Source: Forficula auricularia (lineage: Eukaryota; Arthropoda; Insecta; Dermaptera; Forficulidae). Taken from it: a stretch of DNA of 64,000 nucleotides. Both the position numbers and the translations under genes were made by a program. Numbering within the stretch: the stretch's first letter is position 1; every line of letters begins with the position of its first letter. Location: NCBI GenBank assembly GCA_024734495.1, contig JALMQS010000089.1:4416586-4480585 (forward strand), in the 5' to 3' direction. Below are positions 11,161 to 22,979 of the stretch, one piece after another. The notes below the pieces were generated by a model, which worked only from the letters and a program-made list of their open reading frames with translations, was not told the DNA's origin and did not search any database.

Positions 11161-11862
11161 TCTTATTATATTAAACGAGCAATTCTTGTAAATATATATA
11201 TATAGAATCGGTTTCTCGAAAACGGCTCTAACGATTTGGATGAAATTCACGGGTTAGGAGGGTTTTTGTGTTGACAATTTGACCTGTCACGGTCTCATCT
11301 TCGGCTAAGTTGTTTACGATGAGTTTTTGCTAATTGAAATAATTATTCACAGGTGGTTGTCTTGATAAAAATGTATAATTACATTTTTATTCAATTTCCT
11401 TTTAATAATTAATTGGTTTTTAAATTTTAAATCCCACTAATAAATCATTATAAATATTATTATATATTAAAATTAGACAATTTAATTAATTAGATAGCTG
11501 GTTCAAAAAATTGTCATTTAAAATATAAAAAAAATAATTAGAGGTTATTGAAGATGGAGAGGTAGAATTTAATGCTGAATTGATGGAAAGGCTGCCCAAA
11601 GATAAAGAAAACTACTAATTCCGATTACATTGAATTGAATTGGTATTGAATTTTTGACATTTCGGTTATTATTAGTAGCAATTGCAGAAGACATGGAAGA
11701 ATCGATTTAAATACCAGGTCTCCCTTTATGGGAAAAAAATTTGATAAGTTTTTTAATGAAACTAATTATTAACAGGTGGTTGAATCAAAATAAAACAAAT
11801 GGTTGATTAAATCAAAAACAAACACATGCATTACCGAGCATCGCACGGTGTTCCAGGTACTA
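11161..11862 (+). mobile_element. Helitron-like element H1
   Basis: It begins TCTTATTATATTAAACGAGC after an A and continues with the 'gaatcggtttctcgaaaacg' phrase common at arthropod Helitron starts. It ends near a short hairpin (CCGAGCATCGCACGG, 11833-11847) followed by CAGGTACTA. Inside, 11640-11720 is a scrap of the repeat-A unit. No coding region is present. The 3' end is not a clean CTRR, so Helitron status is likely but unproven. Confidence 0.5.
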
Positions 11863-12338
11863 TGTATTAATATGGTTATTCTTTTATTAATAAATATGAT
11901 AACACAGGTTATTTAAAGTCAATGGTAATAAAAAGGTTATTTCTCAAGTATTAGGTGCGAATCGATAGCTATTTTTGATTTTAAGTCGAATCCTACAGAT
12001 CTTCAGCATAGGTAACGGATGCGATAACAACGCAGTTTCAAAAGGAAACTACTTTAAAATTTAATTTTAGTAAAAACTTTTTTGAGATTTTTAATGTACC
12101 TAAATAGAATATTACATTCGGTGACATTTCAAGAATTTTTTGTAAAATTTACCGATAAACGCAGAATTTTGTATTATTTTTCAAATTTAATAAAGACGAT
12201 ATGAAATAAATACCCTTGACGTTTTGAAATTTTAGAGGTGCGGAGCATCTACATCATCCACACGTACCTAGAACTTTTGCCGCCCTTTGCCGAACTTTTG
12301 CTCACCATTTCTAAGTCAATCAAATAGTGTTTTTTATA

Positions 12339-12394
12339 AATAAATAAAATTTATAATTCCAGCAGAAGACACACTCTTTTATTGTCTCCTTCAA
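12339..12394 (+). mobile_element. P6: right-arm fragment of P element
   Basis: Only the outer right arm (ataaatttataattccagcag ... attgtctccttca) remains. The ribozyme part is missing. Confidence 0.6.
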
Positions 12395-12424
12395 TAAATA
12401 AATAAATAAATTTTTTTTATTTAT

Positions 12425-12612
12425 TGTTACCGGGAACAAAGTCCATTTAGACAGCACATCAGTAAAGTGTTAGTAGGGTTAGTGAGGGAGCCGAGCTTTA
12501 GCCGGTATAAATTTTATATGCTAGCCAGGATCGAACCCCGGCCACTCGATCGAACATCGTCTTCAACGATGGTGAAGCGGGGCCAGCGCGTTAGCCAGCT
12601 CGGCCAACACGA
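12425..12612 (-). mobile_element. tRNA-derived SINE S3
   Basis: On the minus strand an A box TGGCCGAGCTGG (12594-12605) lies about 60 nt upstream of a B box GGGGTTCGATCC (12528-12539). A non-tRNA tail follows, with 'tggactttgttcccggtaac' and a terminal A-rich run. The long spacing resembles a Leu/Ser-type tRNA ancestor. A truncated relative with a poly(A) tail lies at 58762-58835. Confidence 0.65.
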
Positions 12613-13246
12613 CTACCCTATATAAATTAATAAACACAAATAAATAATTGTAATTGAGACAAACTATAGGTGGGGAACTTTTTTACCATTGGATGCCATA
12701 TTTAATCGAAATCGAATAGTAAAGTTATGAATTGAACAAGTTGTTTTTTACAACTATAATTAAGTATAAAAAATGCCGCCCCAAAATATGTGCCGCCCGG
12801 TGGAGACCGCCTCTCCTTAGGTACGCCATTGATCATCCATATGCAAAATTAACACACGTTGTGATCTTCAACTTTACTTTAAAAAAAAAATTTCTTTATA
12901 TTTTAGTTTTTTTTTTAATTTTCTTATCTAACAAAGTTATTTCTTTTTGAGTATATAGGTACTTGTTTTTTCATTCATAATAAAAACCAGTTAGCCTCTG
13001 AAAGAAACATTAATTATTATACTTCCTATTCTTGAAATATTGTGAAAATCACAAGTGGTGCGTTAAATTTGTCCAGTTGTTTCAATATTATATTTTTTTT
13101 ACTTGAACATACAGGATATGTTCAAGTATTGTAATCGTGCATGAAAAAAGTGGTTTTTTTCCTTCTTTTTTTCAAAATATTTCAAAAACGGCTGAAACTA
13201 TTTCGATTAAAAAAATTGAGCAAAACTATAGCATTTCGCTCTAGAA

Positions 13247-14765
13247 CAGGGGTGAGCAACCTTTTTAACCCACGGGCCAATTTAAATTTTAAAATTTTGT
13301 GGCGGGCCGCACTTACTAATAATTTACAAAGCTTTATATATATACTAATAAACATTATAATATAAAAATACAAAATTAAAAAAATAAATATTTCATATAT
13401 AAATTTTAATGCGACAAGAAAAGAACAAAAATGCAAAATTTAAAAAGTAAATATTTTATATAATTATAAGTGTATATTATAAGTGTATATAAATGTTAAT
13501 GCAAAATAAAAACAAATAAAAGAAGAACAGAAAAACTAATTTACTTGAAAACTTTAATGAGAAATTTGGCACTGCTTTTTCGATATAAGCTGATCAATAT
13601 CAGCTTTCTAATCGAGCATCACTCAGTCTTGATCGGTGGTCATTTTTGATTAATTTCATGGTTGAAAATAATTGTTCGCATACATACGTACTTCTGAAAA
13701 GAGACATCATTTGCTTTGCATTTTTCGTCAAAAGCGGAAATTTCTCAGGGCTCACATAAGATTTATAAAAATTATCGATGTTTACTGAGAAAAATACATT
13801 TTTTAAATCGGTATTATTCTGTATGTTAATCACTTCCATTTGAAAGTTTTCAGGAACTGTATCCACATCGATATTAAATGGCGAAGAAAACATTTTCATG
13901 GAAACCGCTATCTTCTCAGCTTTGAACATTTGGAATCGTAATTGAAATTCGTTGATTAAAATGTCTATATATTGTACGTATTTTTGAGAAGTAGTAACGT
14001 TTTCTTTTTCTAAATATGGAAAGTGAGACACATTATTCTGCAAAAGATGCTGTTTCCACAATTTTAATTTGCGCTCAAAGCCTTGAATTTTATCATACAA
14101 ATTGTGAATAAACTGTCCTTTGCCTTGAAGTTCCACATTAAGATCACCGAGATGCTGAGTTATGTCGATAAGAAACGCAAAATCGCACATCCATTCTTTA
14201 TCACCAAAATGAGGAAAGGCATATTCCTTCATATCCAAGAACAATTGTATTTCACTTTTTAAGGCGTATACTCTTTTTAGCATTGCACCTCTACTAAGCC
14301 AACGTACTTCGGTATTGAAAACCACGTCGCCATATTATTGCATGTTTGAACAAGTCGCCGATAAATGAGTAACTCGTCTATGTATTCGCGATTCAAACTA
14401 ACTCGAAAGAAGTATACTTTGACATAAATCATATGTTTTAATCTGTCAAATTACATTCGATGGTGGCGCTAGTGTCAGATTGAATCCCGAATTGTATAGT
14501 ATCCGATTTATAAATTGGCGACTACTACTAACATAACATTATAATTAATTTATTGATGGGAGAAAAATTAATAAATAACAAATTATTATTATTAATAAAA
14601 AATATATTAAAAATATTTATTAACAATATAATAAATAACAAATTATTATTGTTTATAAATAATCGAGACGAATAATAAAATTCTATTTTAGAAATGCTCG
14701 GCGGGCCGCAGAAAAATATTTAAAGGGCCGCATGCGGCCCGCGGGCCGCGGGTTGCTCATCCCTG
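13247..14765 (-). mobile_element. hAT transposon, 1519 bp, with perfect 8-bp TSD
   Basis: The terminal inverted repeats are CAGGGGTGAGCAACC at the left and GGTTGCTCATCCCTG at the right. CTCTAGAA directly abuts both ends (13239-13246 and 14766-14773), the 8-bp duplication expected of hAT elements. The host E repeat continues on both sides. Sub-terminal sequence is rich in GGGCCGC/GCGGGCC. It encodes a decayed transposase fragment on the minus strand. Confidence 0.9.
13554..14325 (-). pseudogene. hAT transposase, C-terminal half (GTF2IRD2/ZBED-like)
   Basis: About 241 residues are open from 14325 to 13600. Near the upstream end is TEVRWLSRG. Around residues 50-95 come DFAFLIDITQHLGDLN and KGQFIHNLYDKIQGFERKL, typical of the hAT transposases related to GTF2IRD2 and ZBED proteins. 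The C-terminal STYVCEQLFSTMKLIK is the hAT dimerisation region. After the stop at 13600 another frame reads DIDQLISKKQCQISH to a stop at 13554-13556, which looks like the true C-terminus after a small deletion and frameshift. The BED zinc finger and the N-terminal catalytic part are missing. The transposase would bind the element ends and excise the element; this copy cannot be active. Confidence 0.85.
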
Positions 14766-15429
14766 CTCTAGAAAAAAGCTCTAATAAGTGAACATCGAAA
14801 AAATTATATTTTTCGAGATAATAATTGTTTTTCAAAATGTCTGTTAGTCTGGTTGTCTGTTAGTTAGTCTGCGCGTTACCAAATTACTAGTTTGAATATC
14901 GAAACCAAATTTCCCACGTAGTTTTGGTCCATTGAGATTTAGAGCTGATTAGATTTTGGTGCATATGGACCCAAAATTAAAAAGGTTGGAGGGGGGGTTA
15001 AAAATTAAAAATCTAGGCCATTTGACAAAACTCAACCAAATTTTGTATACATAATCAGTGGGACCTCAGAAGTCTAAAAATGCAAAAACTAACCGCCCAA
15101 AATGGGGGGGGGGGGCCAAAAAATGAAAATCTAGGCCATTTGACCAAACTCAACCAAATTTTGTATACCTAATCAGTGGGTCCCCAGGAGTCTAAAAATG
15201 CAAAAACTAACCGCCCGAAGTGGGGGGGGGGGCGCAGGGTCAAAAAATGAAAATCATGGCCATTTACCAAACTCAACCAAATTTTGTATACATAATCAGT
15301 GGGCCCCAAGAGTCTAAAAATGCAAAAACTAAACCCTCCCCTCCCCTACATGATTATAAATAATTTTATTAAATATTAATCTAAGTGAGGGGCCAGGTTG
15401 TATGGTAAAGTCAAGTGGATGGCCACATC

Positions 15430-16250
15430 AGAACACGTCAGCTTATTTTCACCATGAAATAATTTTTCACTACACTAAAGAGTTTTTATTTATTCTACGA
15501 AAATTCATTCTCGAGCTACATTTTTCAAGACAAAGATTAATTTTCAAAATGACAGCAAATAAGTTAATACTTTTTTTTCTTTCATTTTAACACTTCGCCG
15601 ACCATATTTAACAATAGAATGAATATATCAATTAGTGTTATGAATGCTAAAATCACGTTTTTAGTTATAAAACAGACCGTTTAATTAGTCATCAATTTAA
15701 AATCTTTAAAAATTATTTTATTATATTTATAGTCTCATAGCTTTGGATAAATATAGCTAATCTTTGCATAAGTGCTTAAATATGTTTAGGTAATTAGTAA
15801 TCTTGGTATTTGGAGCATGGATGAAATTGGAAAGTTCTCTCAGGTTAATACCCTTAGTATAATACTTTCTGTTAATTTAATATTATATTTAAGCCAATAA
15901 AACAATAAATAAAATATTTTTTCTTATTTAAAATTTCTTCTCGTGTTAACATTGTGAATAAAAATTCATAATAATATTTTTACCATAGAAGTTTTAAAGT
16001 AAATGTTTTTCCTTCTGTTATATCTGACACAGATTAGAGAAAAAAATTCTTTGATAGATATACCTTGAATTTACATTTTAATTTTTTTAAATTAATTTTT
16101 GGCCGCTGTGCATTATAATTTTTGAAGTGAAACTTCTTTAGTGACGTATCTGTTTGAATTTTATTGTTACATTAAAGGGGAATTAGCCTAATAGAGGAGA
16201 AACAAAAGAAAAGCCTTGATTTTAAAATAATAATTTAATTTTTCCTAATT
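15430..16250. other. No gene seen
   Basis: AT-rich, no reading frame or repeat recognised. This is one of the longer stretches without clear element structure. Confidence 0.5.
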
Positions 16251-16254
16251 TTAA

Positions 16255-16494
16255 TAAATTTTATTTGTCATATTAGTGGGTTTTAAAAGAATAATTTAAA
16301 TTTCCTAATTTTAATCAATTTTATTTTTCACGAGCTATTAGCGGGTTTTAAAATTAAAGTTTGACTTCCGCAGTGATCTTATATATGGATGAGGATCACA
16401 CATTTTTTCATTGTCATTTTTGCCCTGTTTGGTGATCCCAAAATTAAGTTACTTCCCCAAAATGGGATCGCGACCCATAGTTTAAGAAACACTG
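16255..16494 (-). mobile_element. hAT-like element, terminus near 16494
   Basis: It ends in 'gggatcgcgacccatagtttaagaaacactg'. On the other strand this is the CAGTGTTTCTTAAACTATGGGTCGC terminus frequent in hAT-derived repeats. The interior repeats 'gtgggttttaaaa' and shares the 'gatgaggatcacacattttt' region with the element at 52-375. The opposite end is missing. Confidence 0.5.
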
Positions 16495-16519
16495 CCCTAA
16501 AGTTATCCAGGAAACAATT

Positions 16520-17320
16520 TCTCTACTCCCATAAGGGACCGTAAATAAATTACGTCACATATAATCATGTAGGGGGAGGGGGTTAGTTTTTGCTTTTTTA
16601 ATACTTCTGGGGTCCCATTGATTATGTATACAAAATTTGGTTGAGTTCAAGATTTTCATTTTTTGACCCCCCCCCTCACCCATTTTGGGCGGTTAGTTTT
16701 TGCATTTTTAGACTTCTGGAGTCCCACTGATTATGTATACAAAATTTGGTTGAGTTTGGTAAATGGCCAAGATTTTCATTTTTTGACCCTATACCCCCTC
16801 ACTCTTCCCACCAATTTTGGGCGGTTAGTTTTTGCATTTTTAGACTTCTGGAGTCGCACTGATTGTGTATTCAAAATTTGGTTGAGTTTGCTCAAACGGC
16901 CTAGATTTTCAATTTTTAACCCCCTCCCTCCACCCCTTTTAATTTTTGGTCGATATGCACCAAAATCTAATCAGCTCTTAATCTCAATGGACCAAAACTA
17001 CCTCTGAAATTTGGTTTCGATATTCAAACTAGTTTTTGAGCTAGCTCGTCCACAAAAATTTGGTAACGCACAGACTAACTAACTAACTGACAACCAGACT
17101 AACAAACATTTTAACAAAACAATTATTATCTCGAAAAATATAATTTTTTTGATGTTCACTTATTAGAGCTTTTGTGCAGAGCGAAATGCCATGGTTTCGC
17201 TCAATTTTTTTAATCAAAATAGTTTAAGCCGTTTTTTAGATATTTTGAAAAAAAGAAGGAGAAAAAACACTTTTTTCATGCACGATTACAATACTCGACC
17301 ATACCCTATGGTAAAATAAA
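16520..17320 (+). mobile_element. Repeat E3 with three internal units
   Basis: Copy of repeat E in plus orientation, with about three copies of the C-rich unit (16560-16930), then the conserved 'ggtcgatatgcacc...ccaaaactacctctg' and the terminal 'ttcatgcacgattacaatac' block. The unit number differs from E1 (one), E2 (three) and E5 (two). Confidence 0.65.
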
Positions 17321-17379
17321 AAAAGGAAACATCGAAAAAGAATAATATCACGAACACGAACATAATATTATATTTCTAG

Positions 17380-17720
17380 AAGAGATTATTTGCAAAAGAG
17401 CATTCATTCACACACAAGAGAGAGAGAAAGAATCCTTGGCAGCCAGGACAGACAGACGTATATATCAGATATCGCAAAACAGGCTATCGAAAAGTAGGTT
17501 GGAGAATGGACCAGGGCATCAAAAGCGTCACGCGATCAAGAGAGGAAGACGAGCTGAGCTCTCCACGCCCAAAAGCGGAAACTGCCAGGAATTCAAATGG
17601 CCAGCCAGCCAGCAGTCAAACAATCCATGTGGGACACAAATACAAAACATGCAGTCATAGGGCTTGTCCGATAAACCTGTGTGGCCAGAGTTGTTCACTT
17701 AAATGAGCCTCCATCCATTT
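17380..17720 (+). other. GC-richer island, possible transcript or exon
   Basis: About 340 bp distinctly richer in G+C than the surroundings and not matched elsewhere in the window. Two overlapping plus frames are open (17436-17660 and 17506-17706). Both are short and low in complexity, with no recognised domain. An (AG)n run lies at 17411-17430. Coding status is not supported; a UTR, promoter or unrecognised repeat is equally possible. Confidence 0.25.
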
Positions 17721-17889
17721 CCTCTATTTCATGTACTATACGAAATAATAACAGAGGGTATTTTCAGAACACAGCTCGTCAAATCAGAAACAGAGATCTG
17801 GATTAAGGACGTCAGGGGGGGGGGGATTATATAAGCCATTCAAGATTCGAGTATGAAAATTGGTTAAATAAAAAAAAATATATATTATA

Positions 17890-19098
17890 CCGGGTGAGTT
17901 TTTTATCTTGAGACAGTCTTATAACTCAAAAACAGTGTATTATATGAAAAAAAAGTTTATTCATATCATGGGGAAACTAAACTACGCTATTATTTGTCGA
18001 CCTAGAACAAGCTTTTATGGGTATTTCAAGGTCAACTTCTGTTTTTAAATGGAAACCTATATGTTTCTGTACATATTCTGAATCTACAAAAAAAATGAAC
18101 AACATTTATAAGAACTATTTTTTATACGACATCAAATAATAAAAAATATTAAATCAATTAGATCTCAAAAAAATCTTAATAATTATTTTGAACAATCATT
18201 CAACTTAATTATCAAATAATAATGATCACATAATTAATTATTAAATAAATAATTTAATAACAATTAATAATTTAATAATTTTACCACACTGTTCTGAGAC
18301 ATTCCAGAGTGTATTGCAAGTCTTCTGAATGAATTCCAGTTCCAATTTCGTTATTTTGGCCTGATTCAGTTTCTTCAAAGCCTTTACATTTCTTGATTAT
18401 TTTAACAGATTTACAACACGATGAAATGAAGCTTTTGAGGGTGTATTCCTATCAGGAAACGCGAGCCATCCATTTCAATGGCAGCCCCATAACAATTTTT
18501 CCACATTCACCGACTAAATTAAGACCATTTCAATTCTGTCTTCAACAAAAAAAATGATCCATTTTTATTATGATAATACAATATAACTATCTACTGGATT
18601 GACACGAGAAATAAACTTTTTTAAACTCAAGACTTTTAAATACATCTATTAAGTATAAAATAATCTCTTAAATCGGTGTATAATGAAGTTTTAATCTCAT
18701 TATAAACACTTATTTTTATTGTTGTGACTTTTCGATTTAATAAATATTTATTTAATAATTAATTATTTAATCATTATTATTTAATAATTAAGTTAAATAA
18801 TAATTGTTAAAAATAATTAAGTATTAAGATTTTTTCGAGATCTAATTGAATGATGTAGTATAAAAAAATAGTTCTAATAAAAGTTGTTCATTTTTTTTGG
18901 TAGATTCAGAATATGTACAGAAACATATAGGTTTCCATTTAAAAAACAGAAGTTGACCTCGAAATACCCATGAAAGCTTGTTCTAGGTCGACAAATAATA
19001 GCGTAGTTTAGTTTCCCCCTCGATATAAATAAACTTTTATTTATATAATGCACTGTTTTTGAGTTATAAGACTGTCTCAAGATAAAAAACTCACCTGG
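17890..19098. mobile_element. 1.2-kb foldback element with long TIRs and TA flanks
   Basis: Arms of more than 300 bp begin CCGGGTGAGTTTTTTATCTTGA and end with the reverse (...AACTCACCTGG). They enclose an AT-rich spacer. TA flanks both ends (17888-17889 and 19099-19100), as for Tc1/mariner-type target sites. There is no transposase; the frame at 18874-19197 is a shadow of the arm. Arm identity is high but not perfect. Confidence 0.65.
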
Positions 19099-19099
19099 T

Positions 19100-19730
19100 A
19101 TATACCTACAGTGAAAATCGCTTAACAGGAAACTGAGGGGACCGAAATAGTGTATACTCACCAAAATTTGATTTATTAAAGTACCTAGGTACATCATATT
19201 AGATACACTACATGTGAAATTATGTATTATACATTTTGTACATACATATGTATTTATGCATGCAAGTCTTGCATATTATGCATAACAAAAATCAAAAGTG
19301 TCTGTTTAGCCACATTTCGACCATTGATAATTGCTCTAATAATATTACCATAACTATGAAAAATTAAGAATGCTCGCATATAATATGAGGCGTGCGAAAG
19401 AGAAATTAATTATTAGCAATTACATTATTAGCGAGTAATGGTCCAGAAAATTGTACTACTATAATTTTACTTTTCTTTAATACGATTTGATAAAATCTTA
19501 TGTAATATCTTGTTATAAAACATCCATTGAACTTCAATAGAGATCAAGGCGAACAATGGAATAAACTTAAAAAAGATCCAATATAAGGAAGCCTAAAGAA
19601 GTTTATTAATAGATAAGTTTAATAATGTGGTATAAGGGTTGCTGTCCCTCGATAATACGATACAAATTCCAAAAACACCAAAATATTATATATTTGAGTG
19701 AAATTAGAATATTTAGTGAAATCACACATA
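19100..19730. other. No gene seen
   Basis: AT-rich with no supported feature. The final bases before 19732 match the edge of palindrome F (atcacacataa), showing where P2 inserted. Confidence 0.5.
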
Positions 19731-19731
19731 A

Positions 19732-20005
19732 TTAAATTGAAAGTTTTTGCCGAGAGTAGCAGAATTTTTATATATTGAAAGAGACAATAAAAGAGTGTGT
19801 CTTCTGCTGGAATTATAAATTTTATTTATTTATAACGAGACTATAGTTTCGAGGGCTTTGCCCTCTTCGTAAATGAATTCCTGTGAAACCATTGTAATAG
19901 ACAAATAGACTGATGAAGAGGGCAAAGCCTCGAAACTATAGTCTCGTTATAAATAAATAAAATTTATAATTCCAGCAGAATACACTCTCTTTATTGTCTC
20001 CTTCA
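19732..20005 (+). mobile_element. P2: HHR-bearing palindromic element
   Basis: The one-sided extension (TTAAATTGAAAGTTTTTGCC...) is followed by inverted arms. The flanks atcacacataa and atcaccataa look like a decayed target duplication of about 10 bp. The plus arm keeps CTGATGA...GAAAC-TATA-GTC. The minus arm has lost CTGATGA (reads TTTACGA). It is inserted in the end of palindrome F. Confidence 0.75.
19898..19952 (+). ncRNA. Type I hammerhead ribozyme, slightly damaged
   Basis: CTGATGA (19910-19916), a helix II hairpin with a lost C (GAGGGC/GCCTC), GAAAC (19932-19936), TATA loop and GTC (19941-19943). The upstream strand of helix I pairs less well than in P4. Confidence 0.6.
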
Positions 20006-20006
20006 A

Positions 20007-20880
20007 TCACCATAATTAATTATAATTATTTATTGAACACGAATAAATAATAGAATAAAAATACGACGTTTCGATCGACTTATTCTGCGTTCTCAAGCAG
20101 GAGCAGTTGAGAACCCACTCCGATTTAAGGCTCATATGGTTTAAAATAAATAAAAAAATAATATTCCCTAAGTTTCAAATCTCTATCTCAATTTGAACCT
20201 TTGCCGAATAGCGATGCAATTCTCCCATCTAAAATAACAAAGTGTTTTGGTATAGAACAATCAATTTTTTATTTCGGCCAAAGTAATGATTCAAAAAAAT
20301 TGAAACGCGTTAGACTTTATCCTTATAATAGAGTAGATATCCCTCAGAATTTTTATAGATTTTTAGCTATTATAATTTGGAGTCTATAACTTAATAACAC
20401 TAAAATATAGCAGTATTTTATCTAGCTGTAACTCTAAAATTATAATAGCTAAAAATCTGTAAAAATTCTGAAGGATAGATTCTATTATAAGGATAAAGTC
20501 TACCGAGTTTCAATTTTTTTGAATCATTACTTTGGCCGGAATAAAAAATTGATTGTTCTATACCAAAAACACCTTGTTATTTTAGATGGGAAAATTGCAT
20601 CGCTATTCGGCAAAGGTTACATACAATTGAGATAGAGATTTGAAAACTTGGGGGGTTATTTTTTTTATTTATTTCAAACCATATGAGCCCCTGTCAGCAC
20701 AAAAATTCAAAAATACCCTAAATAAGGACCACCCTAGTGCTTATACTTGAAAACGACGCAGAATAAGTCGATCGAAACGTCGTAGTTTTATTGTATTATT
20801 TTTTCGTGTTCAATAAATAATTACAATTAATTATGTGTGATTTTAACAAAATTTTAACTCTAAATCAAATCAATCACAAA
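20007..20880. mobile_element. F: large palindrome with degenerate HHR-like ends
   Basis: The inner arms (20130-20390 and 20405-20688) are near-perfect inverted copies of about 250 bp. The outer ends carry, in inverted order, CAGAATAAGTCGATCGAAACGTC (minus at about 20050-20078, plus at 20768-20790) followed by 'gttttattgtattattt'. This resembles a hammerhead in which CTGANGA has decayed to CAGAATA. Single end copies also occur at 4025-4150 and 40540-40740. Confidence 0.55.
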
Positions 20881-20889
20881 AATAAAAGC

Positions 20890-21480
20890 TTCAACAGCTT
20901 CATTACTAAAAAATCTTTGAGTGACGTTTCTCAGCTGGTCTTGCATCTCAGAAGAGGTTCGTCTTAAAGTAAAGCCAATTGCCTAGCTAGCGCTTTTTAT
21001 AAGGGCCATTTCAACACACAATTAATTAAACTTATCTAATATAAGATCTTTGATAGACTTTGCAAAATCTCATTTTAAATTAGCTAAATAAACATCCCTT
21101 TGATAATTCTAAAGTCTCTCTCACCTAACCCTTAACCATTGAAGTATAAATAACACAAATTACTTTGTGTTTCTTTTAGAAACAGTACAAGACTGGTTAG
21201 ATTGCAATTAATGCTGCTTAACCTGGCTTCTTTAAACCGACCACACATGATGAGAAATCTCCTGCGATTCGACTCTAATAACTCTGTCAGCGATCGCGAG
21301 TTTTTTTATAGAAATAATTAATTTTAGGCTCAAATTTTGAATAATTTCTTTACTTATGTACTTTTTCTCTTTTTTATTACACTAGACACACCATACAAGA
21401 TTTTGATAATTATTATTATTATTTTTTTTTGAGTCGTAATTATAGTCGATTTCGCAGCCCTGTTTGAAAAGCAACGGCTC
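20890..21480. other. No gene seen
   Basis: Mixed AT-rich sequence. A plausible splice acceptor (tttgtgtttcttttag, ending at 21180) is present, but no donor or open frame follows convincingly. Confidence 0.4.
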
Positions 21481-21484
21481 TATA

Positions 21485-21800
21485 CTCCTCAATTGTTTAG
21501 GGCAGTGCTTCTTAAACTATGGGTCGCGACCCCATTTTGGATCGTATACTTAACTGAATTTTGAGGTCGCGAAAAATAGGCCAACAATGACAATGAAACA
21601 ATTAATAATTAATGAAAAAATTATAATGCGCAGCCGACAAAAATTTATGTTTAGGGAATTCAAAGTATTTTTGTCATTGAATTTGCAATAATTTGTGAAA
21701 TTGCCATTTTGTATTAAACATATATATATATTTCTCAAGGACTTGAATGACTCGAAACGTTATGTACTCTGCTGATGTACGGCGATGTTTTCAGCCGAAA
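21485..21800 (+). mobile_element. hAT-like element, left terminus
   Basis: Starts CAGTGCTTCTTAAACTATGG followed by 'gtcgcgaccccattttgg', the mirror of the end at 16494. The body diverges after about 100 bp and the right end was not found. Confidence 0.45.
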
Positions 21801-21884
21801 TTTATCTTTTGATAAACAACTCAATCAGTAAATATACAATTACTTCTAAAGAAAACATTGTAGGTTTTAAGTGAAATATTATAA

Positions 21885-21975
21885 ACGAGCTTTTCGTGCG
21901 TGCCTTCGGCACGCCCTCGAAGCTCGACCCTCCAGGCTGGTGCCCTGGCGGGCAGCGTCTCGGTCCAAAAATTTT
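21885..21975 (-). repeat. GC-rich repeat fragment with hairpin
   Basis: A stretch with CGTGCCTTCGGCACG (hairpin) followed by 'ccctcgaagctcgaccctcc' and 'cctggcgggcagc'. It stands out in composition from its surroundings. It is probably the end of a mobile element, but its class is unknown; the reading frame over it (21802-21996) has no recognised domain. Confidence 0.35.
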
Positions 21976-22399
21976 ATTCCTCTTAAAAAACCACACTCCA
22001 AATGTATACCCGTAAACTACCGAAAATACATCGTCTCTTAAAAGTTTCGCATCTTTAATTTTTGAGTGGCGAGGGGGGGGGGGGAGGAATAATTATCAAT
22101 ATATTTAATGTTTCTTAATTTAAAAAGAAATGGAGTCTTTCATTTCAAAATTCGAATATATATATTTCAAATTTGCCTGGTTAATGAAAATCGATTGGAG
22201 CCATCAGTTTAAAATCAGAGCTGAGAATTATATTTCAAATTTGCCTCGTTAATTAATATATATTTAATGTATCTTAATTTAAAATCTATTGGTGTTTTTT
22301 TATTTTCATTCGAGTTCAAATGAATACAATATTATCTCGACACAAAGTCTAAATCAAAAATATATAGTTTTAGTAAAAGAAATCAAGATATAAATATTA

Positions 22400-22480
22400 A
22401 TGTGACATTGGTCTAGTGGTTAGAGCTGGTGACCATAGTTCAAGAGTTCGTCGGTTCGATTCTAGGCAAGAGGGTAATTT
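22400..22480 (+). mobile_element. tRNA-derived SINE-like sequence S5
   Basis: An A box TGGTCTAGTGG (22409-22419) and a B box GGTTCGATTCT (22453-22463) lie 33 nt apart, close to true tRNA spacing. The flanking acceptor-stem halves do not pair, so a tRNA gene is unlikely. Confidence 0.5.
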
Positions 22481-22979
22481 TTTTAGAGAAATTTCTCTAA
22501 GCGTTGTTACAAATTAATCTAGATGAATATATATAGTATAATATTCCTGTGAAACCCCATATTTTTATATATTTACTATTCATTTAGCAAATATACTTAC
22601 AATTGACGATTTTTTCATTAATTTATTGTAAGCACATAAAAAATCATTTCAGATTTATTATCAAATTCCGTTGATAACATTTTGATTTTTCTTTGGTAGA
22701 GATTTTTATCTCTAGAGATCTCCTTTCTCTTCTTAATTTACGACCACATATGGCATATTGGAAACAAAAGCGCAGGTATTTACCTGAACAACTAATTAGT
22801 ATTTTTTCGTCCATTTGGGAGTAGGTACAACTCAAACAAAGACTCTGCTAAGCTAACAACTCAGGCAAGGGGATATCTTATAAAGATTCTATTGTATGCA
22901 TGAGAGATGTGTTTAGTTTGATGTTTTTCATGTTGCATGCCTTGTTCCGCATGAATTTTTTATTGAAAGGTCTCAGAAA

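Larger units (their letters stand above)
13110..15425 (-). mobile_element. Repeat E2 (minus), split by a hAT element, with internal tandem units
   Basis: An inverted copy of repeat E. Its end 'tatgttcaagtattgtaatcg' is at about 13110 and its start (gtatggtaaagtcaagtgg) at about 15400. The hAT element at 13247-14765 interrupts it. Between about 14990 and 15330 a unit of about 110 bp ('aaaatctaggcca...ccaaattttgtata...gtctaaaaatgcaaaaacta') is repeated three times, separated by runs of up to 12 G. Confidence 0.7.
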
